Source: Clostridia bacterium (GTDB lineage: Bacteria; Bacillota; DSM-521; Neomoorellales; Neomoorellaceae). From it: DNA of 7,555 nt. The stretch lies in the NCBI GenBank assembly GCA_030445875.1, contig JASUSX010000105.1:1-7555 (forward strand), written 5' to 3'. The position numbers and the translations under genes were made by a program. The notes beneath the pieces are model-generated. The model saw nothing but the letters and a program-made list of their open reading frames with translations, was not told the origin of the DNA and made no database searches. Below are positions 1 through 5,829 of this stretch, in pieces (the stretch's first letter is position 1; every line of letters begins with the position of its first letter).

Positions 1-137
1 CCCTTCATGTGTTAAGAACATTGTATCATGTATACACAAAATCTTAAAGTTTTTTTTACCTTCGTTTAACACGGTTTTCGAGTTTTTTCTGCCCGGGAGG
101 CGGGGGTTGAGTTCCTCAGGAAGCTTTACGTTTTTTC

Positions 138-167
138 TTGCTTAAACCGGCGTATTTTTGGTACAAT
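138..167 (+). promoter_or_regulatory. Probable sigma-A promoter for secG
   Basis: The -35 box TTGCTT (138-143) and the -10 box TACAAT (162-167) are 18 bases apart. A TG one base before the -10 box (159-160) makes it an extended -10 promoter. Transcription would start near 174, about 20-30 bases before the secG start. Bases 1-137 hold no gene that I can support: they are AT-rich with several T runs, and are probably the intergenic stretch after the preceding gene (eno would be usual in Firmicutes, but it is outside the window). Confidence 0.55.
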
Positions 168-195
168 GATGGCGTTATAGTGGCACAGCAGGGAG

Positions 196-429
196 GTGAA
201 GTTGTTGCTACACACCATTATCCTGATTCTCGATATGCTGGTGGCCCTGGGGCTGATAGCCACAGTTCTTTTGCAGTCAGGTCGCAGTGCCGGAATGTCC
301 GGCGCCATTGCCGGCGGCGCCGAAGCTATCTTTGGCAAGAAAAAAGGCCTGGATGATTTCCTGGCCCGGATTTCTGCCGTTCTGGCGGGTATATTTATCG
401 TGTTTACCCTGCTTCTATCGATTATATGA
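196..429 (+). CDS. secG: Preprotein translocase subunit SecG
   Basis: SecG is the small, non-essential membrane subunit of the SecYEG channel; it assists SecA-driven export of unfolded preproteins. The 77-residue product has the family layout: an N-terminal membrane helix (about residues 4-24), the conserved cytoplasmic loop with QSGRSAGMSGAIAGGAE and a following FGKKKG (about 27-52), and a second membrane helix (about 58-76). Length is normal. The start is uncertain. GTG at 196 overlaps the ribosome binding site GGGAGGTGA (191-199), so the TTG codons at 202 or 205, spaced correctly behind it, are more likely to be the true start. The gene is first in this block, behind its own promoter, and is followed by a weak hairpin with a T run. 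Confidence 0.93.
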   Translation: MKLLLHTIILILDMLVALGLIATVLLQSGRSAGMSGAIAGGAEAIFGKKKGLDDFLARISAVLAGIFIVFTLLLSII

Positions 430-430
430 T

Positions 431-458
431 AGGATATGAGCTGTAGGAAATGAGCTGT
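431..458 (+). repeat. 14-bp tandem repeat after secG
   Basis: AGGATATGAGCTGT (431-444) is followed at once by AGGAAATGAGCTGT (445-458), two copies differing at one base. It lies in the gap between secG and the HD-domain gene. It looks like a slippage or small-duplication product; no function is indicated. Confidence 0.8.
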
Positions 459-462
459 TAAC

Positions 463-485
463 GGGCAATAAGGCCCAATTTTTTT
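463..485 (+). terminator. Weak candidate intrinsic terminator after secG
   Basis: A 4-bp stem, GGGC (463-466) pairing with GCCC (473-476) around a 6-base loop, is followed after AA by seven T (479-485). The stem is short, so read-through into the HD-domain gene 23 bases downstream is likely. Confidence 0.35.
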
Positions 486-508
486 AGGTCGCGAGGGGAT
501 GGGAAGCT

Positions 509-1060
509 ATGGATCGAGAAGCAGCCCGGAAGCTAATGGAAAAGCATATTAAAAATAAAAACCTGCGCAAGCACTGCCTGGCCGTAGGGGTTGTCATGGC
601 TGCCTTGGCCCGGCATTTGGGGGAAGACGAAGAGAAGTGGACTGTGGCCGGCCTGCTCCACGACATCGATTATGAGACTACCAAAGACGAACCTGACCGC
701 CATAGCCTGGTAGGGGCGGAGATGCTGGCCCAGGAGGGCCTGCCCGAGGATGTAATCTATGCCGTCAAGGCCCATAATGAACGCCACGGCCTGCCACGAC
801 AAGACCGCCTGAGCCAGGCCCTCTACGCCACCGATCCCCTGACGGGGTTAATTGTCGCTGCGGCCCTAATCCGCCCGGAGAAAAAGCTGGCCCTTGTCGA
901 CGTACCCTTTTTACTTAACCGTTACCATGAAAAATCCTTCGCCCGCGGGGCCAACCGGGAGACCATGGCCGCCTGCAGCGAATTGGGGCTGACCCTGGAG
1001 GATTTTTTCCACATCGGCCTGGAGGCCATGCAGGGGATAGCCGCTGAACTGGGATTATAA
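509..1060 (+). CDS. HD-domain (HDIG-type) metal-dependent phosphohydrolase, substrate unknown
   Basis: The 183-residue protein has an HD superfamily fold. The metal-binding pattern is visible as His22, the His51-Asp52 pair in the stretch GLLHDIDYE, a further His at 65 and/or 89, and Asp109 in ATDPLTGLIVAAAL. HD proteins hydrolyse phosphate esters such as nucleotides, cyclic nucleotides or phosphorylated metabolites; nothing here shows the substrate. The ATDPLTGLIVAAALIRP stretch and the short C-terminal helical part resemble small stand-alone HDIG proteins of clostridia. The ATG start at 509 follows a GAGGGG ribosome binding site at 493-498. It lies between secG and rnr and is closed by a strong terminator, so it is either transcribed with secG by read-through or from a promoter I could not identify. 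Confidence 0.85.
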   Translation: MDREAARKLMEKHIKNKNLRKHCLAVGVVMAALARHLGEDEEKWTVAGLLHDIDYETTKDEPDRHSLVGAEMLAQEGLPEDVIYAVKAHNERHGLPRQDRLSQALYATDPLTGLIVAAALIRPEKKLALVDVPFLLNRYHEKSFARGANRETMAACSELGLTLEDFFHIGLEAMQGIAAELGL

Positions 1061-1068
1061 AATTACTG

Positions 1069-1096
1069 TACCCGGTGGTGATCCGGGTATTTTTTT
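1069..1096 (+). terminator. Strong intrinsic terminator after the HD-domain gene
   Basis: A perfect 7-bp stem, TACCCGG (1069-1075) with CCGGGTA (1083-1089), has a 7-base loop and is followed directly by seven T (1090-1096). It begins 9 bases after the stop codon and separates secG and the HD-domain gene from rnr, which therefore probably has its own promoter within 1097-1153. That gap is AT-rich; a possible TG-extended -10 lies around 1110-1118, but no convincing -35 box goes with it. Confidence 0.85.
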
Positions 1097-1153
1097 AATG
1101 CTCGCTGGTTGCATAATAAATATGGATTGAAATCTGACAGAAAGGGAACTTAA

Positions 1154-3538
1154 ATGGATCGTGACGAACTACTTACCCTCATGCGCGCTCGCTCCTACCG
1201 GCCCCTCACGGCAGCAGAGTTGATGGCTGCCCTGGGCGGGGAGGATGAGGAAGCCTTCCGGGTTTTTTTACATTCCCTGGAGCAAGAAGGTTATATCGTC
1301 CGCACCCGCAAGGATAAATACGGCCTGCCGGAGAAGATGGGCCTGGTCAGCGGCCGCCTCCAGGCTTCCCCCAAAGGCTTCGCCTTTGTCGTCCCGCGGG
1401 AAAAGGAGCAGGCCGATGTCTATATCAGCGCCATTAACATGGGCGGCGCCATGCACGGCGACCTGGTCCTGGCCCGGATTTTGCCCGGCGCTACCGGGCG
1501 CAGGCCGGAGGGGGAGATTATCCGCGTCCTGCAGCGGGTTAACCGGCGGGTGGTGGGTACCTTTGATGCCACCCGCCACCTGGATTTCGTCATTCCCGAT
1601 GACATCCACCTGCACCAGGACATCATCATCCCTGCCGGGGCTGACCTGGGCGCCAGGGATAAAGATAAGGTCGTGGTAGAGATTACCCGCTGGCCCGAGG
1701 CGCGGCGTAACCCCGAGGGCCAGGTAGTCCAGGTCCTGGGTCAGACTGGTGAGCCGGGAGTGGATGTTTTAAGCATCATCAAAAAGTACGGCCTGGAACC
1801 GGAATTCCCCCCGGCGGTTTTACAGGAAGCTGAGGGGTTGAGCAAGGAATTTGGCCCCCGGGAACTGGCCGGTCGCCGGGACCTCAGGGACTGGCGCCTG
1901 GTAACCATCGACGGGGCCGACGCCCGCGACCTGGACGACGCCGTATCCCTGGCTCTTTTGCCCGGCGGCGATTTCCTGCTGGGGGTACATATCGCCGATG
2001 TCAGCTTTTACGTCCGGGAGGGCAGCGCCCTGGATAAAGAGGCCTTCCAGCGGGCGACGAGTGTTTACTTTGTCGACCGGGTCATCCCCATGCTACCGAC
2101 CCGCCTGTCCAACGACATCTGTTCCTTAAACGCCGGTGAGGACCGCCTGGCCCTGACTGCCCTGATGACTGTGACGCCTGCGGGCCGGGTGAAGAACTAC
2201 GAGCTTTTTCCCTCGGTGATCCGCGTGCAGGAACGGATGACCTACGACGCCGTGCGGCGCATCCTGGCCGAGGGTGACCCGGAGCTTAAGGAGCGCTACC
2301 GGGATCTGGTGGCGGATTTTCAACTCATGGCCCGCCTGGCAGCCCTTTTACGCCACCAACGCGAGAAACGGGGGGCCATCGATTTTGACTTCCCGGAGGC
2401 GAAAGTACAACTTGACGACCAGGGTCTGCCGGTGGCCATCATCCCCCGGCAGCGGTCGGTAGCCGAAGGGATTATTGAAGAGTTCATGATCGCCGCCAAC
2501 GAAGTGGTGGCCCGGCACCTTTACGAGCTGGCTGTCCCGGCCATTTACCGGGTTCACGAAGAGCCGGCGCCGGATAAACTGGAAGAGCTCAACAACTTCC
2601 TGGCCTTCTTTGGGCTCAAGGTCCAGCCCGACCGGGAAGGCCGGGTTAAACCGCGGGCTTTCCAGGAGATCCTGGCTGCCGTTAAGGGCCGGCCGGAGGA
2701 GCGGGTTATCAGCACCGTCCTGCTGCGCTCCATGATGCACGCCCGCTACGCGGGCCAGTGCCTGGGGCACTTTGGCCTGGCTTCACCCTACTATTGCCAC
2801 TTTACCTCACCCATCCGCCGCTACCCGGACCTGGTGGTGCACCGCATCCTCCGGGAGACCTGGTCCCGCGGGGGGATCAAGGCGGAGCACCTGGCGGAAC
2901 TGGATGCCTTCGTCGCCCTGGCTGCCAGCCAGTCTTCGGAAAGGGAAAGGGTGGCCGAGGAGGCCGAGCGGGAAGCCCTGGATATGAAGAAGGTCCAGTA
3001 TATGGAACGCCATGTGGGCACGACTTTCCCCGGTGTAATCAGCGGGGTGGTACCCTACGGCTTCTTCGTCGAGCTGGAAAATACCGTCGAGGGCCTGGTT
3101 CATGTCTCCACCCTTACGGACGACTACTACCATTACCAGGAAGACCAGATGGCCCTGGTGGGCGAACATACCGGCAGGATCTTTCGCATCGGCCAACCGG
3201 TGGAGGTAGTGGTGGCCAGGGTTAGCGTTGAAGCCCGCCAGGTGGATTTTGAGCTGGTGAAATCGGCTGGCGGGGAAACTATAACCGGCGGTCCGGCCGC
3301 CGGGACCGGGGAGCGGCAACTGGGGGCAAAAGTCCGGGCTAAGGAGGGTAGATCCACCGGGGGTAAAGCCGAGGCCAGGGAAACCGGCTCAGCTACAGGC
3401 AGGGCTGGCGGGAAGAAGGCCAGGGCCGCCCTGGAGCAGGACCGGCTCAAGGAGGTTACACCCACCGGGAGCAAGACCAGGCCGCAAGGAAAGGGTAAGC
3501 CCCGGGGGAAACGGAATAAAGGGACCCGGCGGCGTTAA
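1154..3538 (+). CDS. rnr: Ribonuclease R, 3'-5' exoribonuclease
   Basis: RNase R degrades structured RNA from the 3' end and clears non-stop mRNA during trans-translation. The 794-residue protein shows the full domain order: N-terminal winged-helix domain (about 1-75), two cold-shock OB domains (about 63-125 and 130-190), the RNB catalytic domain (about 240-570), an S1 domain (about 621-702) and a Gly/Lys/Arg-rich tail (about 703-794). The active-site stretch IDGADARDLDDA carries Asp253, Asp259, Asp261 and Asp262, matching the metal-binding aspartates of RNase II/R. The family signature HFTSPIRRYPDLVVHR is at 549-564. The ATG start has an AAAGGGA ribosome binding site 7 bases upstream. It is followed after 36 bases by the ykuS-like gene with no terminator between, so the two are probably co-transcribed. 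The basic tail resembles the lysine-rich tail that in E. coli RNase R is needed for recruitment to tmRNA-SmpB complexes. Confidence 0.97.
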   Translation: MDRDELLTLMRARSYRPLTAAELMAALGGEDEEAFRVFLHSLEQEGYIVRTRKDKYGLPEKMGLVSGRLQASPKGFAFVVPREKEQADVYISAINMGGAMHGDLVLARILPGATGRRPEGEIIRVLQRVNRRVVGTFDATRHLDFVIPDDIHLHQDIIIPAGADLGARDKDKVVVEITRWPEARRNPEGQVVQVLGQTGEPGVDVLSIIKKYGLEPEFPPAVLQEAEGLSKEFGPRELAGRRDLRDWRLVTIDGADARDLDDAVSLALLPGGDFLLGVHIADVSFYVREGSALDKEAFQRATSVYFVDRVIPMLPTRLSNDICSLNAGEDRLALTALMTVTPAGRVKNYELFPSVIRVQERMTYDAVRRILAEGDPELKERYRDLVADFQLMARLAALLRHQREKRGAIDFDFPEAKVQLDDQGLPVAIIPRQRSVAEGIIEEFMIAANEVVARHLYELAVPAIYRVHEEPAPDKLEELNNFLAFFGLKVQPDREGRVKPRAFQEILAAVKGRPEERVISTVLLRSMMHARYAGQCLGHFGLASPYYCHFTSPIRRYPDLVVHRILRETWSRGGIKAEHLAELDAFVALAASQSSERERVAEEAEREALDMKKVQYMERHVGTTFPGVISGVVPYGFFVELENTVEGLVHVSTLTDDYYHYQEDQMALVGEHTGRIFRIGQPVEVVVARVSVEARQVDFELVKSAGGETITGGPAAGTGERQLGAKVRAKEGRSTGGKAEARETGSATGRAGGKKARAALEQDRLKEVTPTGSKTRPQGKGKPRGKRNKGTRRR

Positions 3539-3574
3539 TAATAGATATATCTAATTTTAGAGGAGGCTTGCTAC

Positions 3575-3841
3575 ATGCCCCAGCGGGTAGCAGTAGAGAG
3601 GGATCTCAGCGCCATCGGTGATCACCTGGCAGAACACGGCCTGCAGGTGGAGCGGTTAGATCTGACGGATATGACGCCAGAAAGGTTACAGGGCTACGGT
3701 GCTGTTGTCGTCAGCGGCCAGGCAACCAACTTTATGGGTATGGCCGACCTGAAGGCCCGGGTACCGGTAATCGAGGCTGCCGGTAAGACGGCCGACGAGA
3801 TTACCTCCATGGTTAAGGAACGCCTACAACTGTTACATTAG
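3575..3841 (+). CDS. YkuS/UPF0180 family protein, function unknown
   Basis: This 88-residue protein fits the small UPF0180 (YkuS) family. The N-terminal half resembles a small alpha/beta domain. The conserved second half contains AVVVSGQATNFMGMADL followed by PVIEAAGKTADEI, matching the family pattern of a VVTG/VVSG turn, an N-MG motif and a conserved I-A-G-TADEI stretch. Length is typical. The ATG has an excellent ribosome binding site, GAGGAGG at 3560-3566. It lies 36 bases after rnr and ends 72 bases before smpB, so it sits inside the trans-translation locus. No member has a function I can name, and the position alone does not prove a link. Confidence 0.85.
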   Translation: MPQRVAVERDLSAIGDHLAEHGLQVERLDLTDMTPERLQGYGAVVVSGQATNFMGMADLKARVPVIEAAGKTADEITSMVKERLQLLH

Positions 3842-3861
3842 GGAGAATCTGGCGGCGCCCC

Positions 3862-3892
3862 TTGACGTCACCCCCGCGACCTGTGTTATAAT
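3862..3892 (+). promoter_or_regulatory. Strong extended -10 promoter for smpB-ssrA
   Basis: The -35 box TTGACG (3862-3867) and a consensus -10 box TATAAT (3887-3892) are 19 bases apart. The TGT just before the -10 box (3884-3886) supplies the extended -10 element, which compensates for the long spacer. The -35 box overlaps a perfect 8-bp palindrome, TGACGTCA (3863-3870). Transcription would begin near 3899, giving a very short leader before smpB. Confidence 0.75.
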
Positions 3893-3913
3893 AAAGCAGG
3901 CGGGAAAGCGAGT

Positions 3914-4390
3914 GTGACGCCTATGGGCCGCCAGGTAAAGATCGTGACGGATAATCGTCGTGCCCGCCACGATTATTTTATCGTGGAAACCTTTGAAGCA
4001 GGTATAGCCCTTACTGGTACAGAGGTTAAATCTCTGCGTAACGGCAGGGCCAATATCAAGGACAGCTATGCCCGGGTAGAGAATGGCGAACTGATCCTTC
4101 ACGACATGCATATCAGCCCCTATGACCAGGGCAATCGTTTCAACCACGAACCACGCCGGCCACGGCGGCTTTTGATGCACAGTTATGAGATCCAGCGTCT
4201 CTTCGGTAAGGTGAGGGAAAAGGGCTTGACCCTGATCCCTTTGAAGGTTTATTTCAACGAACGCGGCCGGGCCAAGGTGGAGCTGGCCCTGGCTAAAGGC
4301 AAGCACTTATATGACAAGCGGGAAGATATCGCGGCCCGCGATGCCCGGCGGGAGATAGAAAAGGCCTTCCGGGAACGGCAGAAGTTTTAA
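3914..4390 (+). CDS. smpB: SsrA-binding protein SmpB
   Basis: SmpB binds the tRNA-like domain of tmRNA and places it in the empty A site of stalled ribosomes. The 158-residue protein has the full set of family motifs: RRARHDYFI near the N-terminus, [32 protein letters not shown], a central beta-barrel, and [11 protein letters not shown] followed by a basic C-terminal tail, which in the family forms a helix in the mRNA channel. GTG at 3914 is used because GGGAAAG (3902-3908) is correctly spaced for it; ATG at 3923 is an alternative giving a start nearer to the usual family length. It has its own promoter and ends three bases before ssrA, so gene and tmRNA almost certainly share one transcript. 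Confidence 0.97.
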   Translation: MTPMGRQVKIVTDNRRARHDYFIVETFEAGIALTGTEVKSLRNGRANIKDSYARVENGELILHDMHISPYDQGNRFNHEPRRPRRLLMHSYEIQRLFGKVREKGLTLIPLKVYFNERGRAKVELALAKGKHLYDKREDIAARDARREIEKAFRERQKF

Positions 4391-4393
4391 CGC

Positions 4394-4750
4394 GGGGGCG
4401 TAATGGTTTCGACGGGGGTGGCATTGGCAGTAGTAGCCAGGCGAGATCCCACCGGCTCGTTAAACGGTGGAACGGCTTTAAGTGCCGACGATAATTTAGC
4501 TCTGGCTGCTTAGTTAAAAAGTAGCCCATCCGCCTGGTCCCAGCCTGCGGGGACCAGATCCGGGTGTCAAATCTAGCAGGCTACCGGTAAGGCCCCGGCC
4601 CGGGGGTCTGAAGGGAATCTCAAGCGGGCTGGCTTGAGGGCATCCGGTTTCCGGGAGGCCCGCAGGCGAGATTAAAAGCGGAAACTATCCTGGTAGAAGC
4701 TACTGTGGGTGTACCTTCGGACGGGGGTTCGACTCCCCCCGCCTCCACCA
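4394..4750 (+). ncRNA. ssrA: tmRNA (transfer-messenger RNA), one-piece form
   Basis: The 357-base RNA rescues stalled ribosomes by acting first as an alanine tRNA and then as a short mRNA. The ends pair as a 7-bp acceptor stem, GGGGGCG (4394-4400) with CGCCTCC (4740-4746, one G-U pair), followed by discriminator A and an encoded CCA (4748-4750). The T arm has stem GGGGG (4723-4727) with CCCCC (4735-4739) and loop TTCGACT. The 5' part has the conserved GTAATGGTTTCGACGGGG block. The tag frame is at 4484-4513. No promoter is visible in the three bases after smpB, so the 5' end must come from processing of the smpB-ssrA transcript, expected to be by RNase P. The downstream sequence is prophage-derived, so any original terminator has been moved away. 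Confidence 0.97.
4484..4513 (+). other. tmRNA tag-peptide reading frame (ADDNLALAA)
   Basis: The resume codon GCC (4484-4486) starts a nine-codon frame encoding ADDNLALAA and ending in TAG (4511-4513). The LALAA end is the kind of hydrophobic degron recognised by ClpXP-type proteases. The charged alanine on the tmRNA would add one extra, unencoded Ala in front. Confidence 0.9.
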
Positions 4751-4760
4751 CTCATATCCC
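4728..4760. other. Probable attachment junction (att) at the 3' end of ssrA
   Basis: Phage-type sequence begins immediately after the tmRNA CCA end at 4750, and the neighbouring gene fragment is a site-specific recombinase pointing at this spot. tmRNA 3' ends are well-known integration targets. The exact crossover cannot be placed, because large serine recombinases can use a core as short as two bases. I found no second copy of the tmRNA end elsewhere in the window, so the other junction is lost or outside. Confidence 0.5.
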
Positions 4761-4761
4761 C

Positions 4762-4791
4762 GTCCAGGTCAATCTTCAAAAATACCTGGAC
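4762..4791. repeat. 8-bp inverted repeat beside the tmRNA end
   Basis: GTCCAGGT (4762-4769) and ACCTGGAC (4784-4791) form a perfect inverted repeat with a 14-base spacer, starting 11 bases after the tmRNA CCA. It lies within the recombinase C-terminal codons. No T run follows on the + strand, so it is not a classical terminator. It could stabilise the RNA 3' region or be part of a recombinase-binding arm; it could also be chance. Confidence 0.5.
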
Positions 4792-5157
4792 TTCATCTGG
4801 ATAAACAACAACTTTATCCAAATAGCGATCTATTAAAGCCTTGTAGCCATCGGGTTGCGAGGCTTTTTTGCGTTCAAGCTTCAGATATCTAATAATCATT
4901 TCCCGGCTAAAAGCGGGGAGGGAGAGTTTCTGCTCCAGGTCGGCTTTCAGGGCCTCCAGCCTTGCCAACCTATTTTTATGTTCCCGCAGTTTCTGTCCGA
5001 TTAAATCCAGACCCACAGCGCCACTTTCAATAGCAGCGATAAGGTTGTCCATCTTTTTCTGGGTGTCAATTATTTCTTTAGTGATGACATCTATCTCGCC
5101 CCGGGCCTTGTCCATAGTTGCCTTATATTTCTCTTCTATCGGTATCAGGGGCAATGA

Positions 5158-5829
5158 TCCTATGACCCCCTGATCTACCTAGCAAAAAGCAAGGATGACC
5201 GGTACTATAAGGCCGGGACCACGGCAAAGAGTATCATCATGGATATTGCTGGCGCTTGGGGTATCCCCCTGGGCACCGTGGAAGGGCCGGACATGGCCCT
5301 GGCAAAGCAGGTATTCCGGGGCCGAACCCTTGCTGATATGATTTTTGACGTACTGGACCAGGCGAAAAAGCGTGGGGCGGGCAAGTGGATAGTACGAAGC
5401 AAACAAGGAAAGATCGACATAGTGAGGCCGGGCCAGAACAGCCCGGTCTATCATTTTGGAGCGGATGACAACGTGGCGCAGGTTGAGGACCAGCAGGACA
5501 TAGAGGATTTAGTGACAAGAGTAAAAATTGTGGGCGCCGAAGCCTGGGTGCAATGGTGTATCAAAACGGTGCTTACCGAGCGTTTTGCCTATCTTATTTA
5601 TAGCCCGAACTACGGTTGCGAGTTAGAAAAAGCATTGCAGCAACCATCACGTCGGGCAGTAGAAGCCGAATTGGAAAGGACAATAACCGAAGCGCTTTTG
5701 GCAGATCCCAGGACAGAAATGGTTAAGGATTTTTCTTTCTCCTGGCAAGGCGACCAGGTAAAGGTTTCCTTTACCGCTGTACCGGTAATTGGCGACCCGG
5801 AGAGGCTGGAGGTGGTATTAGGTGGCTGA
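5158..5829 (+). pseudogene. In-frame fusion of phage xkdQ-like and xkdS-like (DUF2634) fragments
   Basis: Two baseplate/tail genes of a PBSX-type contractile phage are joined in one frame. The frame opens at 5158 without a start; the first ATG is at 5239 (196 residues from there) and has no good ribosome binding site. From SYDPLIYLAK to about residue 100 after that ATG (VTRVKIVG, near nt 5540) it matches the middle of XkdQ-type proteins, with the marked stretch GKWIVRSKQGKIDIVRPGQ. From AWVQWCIKTVLTERF to the end it matches the C-terminal part of XkdS/DUF2634 (gp25-like baseplate wedge), with YLIYSPNYGCELEKAL and ITEALLADPRTE. The end of xkdQ, all of xkdR and the start of xkdS are missing. 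The stop overlaps the xkdT start by 8 bases, as in a working tail operon. It is a deletion product and probably not functional. Confidence 0.8.
5239..5829 (+). CDS. Openable reading frame of the xkdQ'-'xkdS fusion (baseplate protein remnant)
   Basis: This is the part of the fusion that could be translated, starting at the first ATG. It encodes 196 residues: about 100 from an XkdQ-like tail protein and about 96 from the XkdS-like DUF2634 protein. Neither half is complete, so a working baseplate part is unlikely. The frame is intact to its stop, so an automatic annotation would list it as a DUF2634 protein. Confidence 0.6.
   Translation: MDIAGAWGIPLGTVEGPDMALAKQVFRGRTLADMIFDVLDQAKKRGAGKWIVRSKQGKIDIVRPGQNSPVYHFGADDNVAQVEDQQDIEDLVTRVKIVGAEAWVQWCIKTVLTERFAYLIYSPNYGCELEKALQQPSRRAVEAELERTITEALLADPRTEMVKDFSFSWQGDQVKVSFTAVPVIGDPERLEVVLGG

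Larger units (their letters stand above)
4672..5157 (-). pseudogene. C-terminal fragment of a large serine recombinase/integrase
   Basis: Large serine recombinases integrate and excise phages and conjugative elements at specific att sites. Only the C-terminal part survives: a long Lys/Glu-rich coiled-coil region (KATMDKARGEIDVITKE through EALKADLEQKL), then the typical end region FSREMIIRYLKLE...GYKALIDRYLDKVVVYPDEVQVFLKID. The catalytic resolvase domain with the active serine, the recombinase domain and the zinc ribbon are all missing; about 135 recombinase-like residues remain of a family usually near 500. A TTG codon at 5154 is the first possible start, but the frame is open to a stop at 5176-5178, so this is a truncated gene, not a complete one. 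Genuine homology ends around the tmRNA boundary: the last codons (SGGGGGSRTPV and on to the stop at 4672-4674) are simply the antisense of tmRNA. At the other end it breaks off into xkdQ-like sequence near 5155. Confidence 0.8.

Noticed and set aside
21..39. Imperfect inverted repeat in TTGTATCATGTATACACAA near the left edge
   Set aside because: Only the outer four bases and a few others pair; too weak to call an operator.
93..105. CCCG/CGGG mini-hairpin upstream of secG as a terminator
   Set aside because: The stem is four pairs and no T run follows on either strand.
1097..1153. Promoter for rnr in the gap after the terminator
   Set aside because: A TG-extended -10-like stretch is present near 1110-1118, but no acceptable -35 box; too weak to list, though a promoter is expected here.
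2348..3319. Several long open frames on the minus strand and in other plus frames within rnr
   Set aside because: All lie inside the intact 794-codon rnr gene and are typical overlaps of GC-rich coding DNA without their own start signals.
3542..3553. Perfect 12-bp palindrome TAGATATATCTA between rnr and the ykuS-like gene
   Set aside because: It is AT-only apart from two pairs, has no T run for a terminator, and such short AT palindromes are expected by chance.
4868..5173. Plus-strand open frame opposite the recombinase fragment
   Set aside because: It is a shadow of the minus-strand coiled-coil coding region; the minus-strand product has clear recombinase character.
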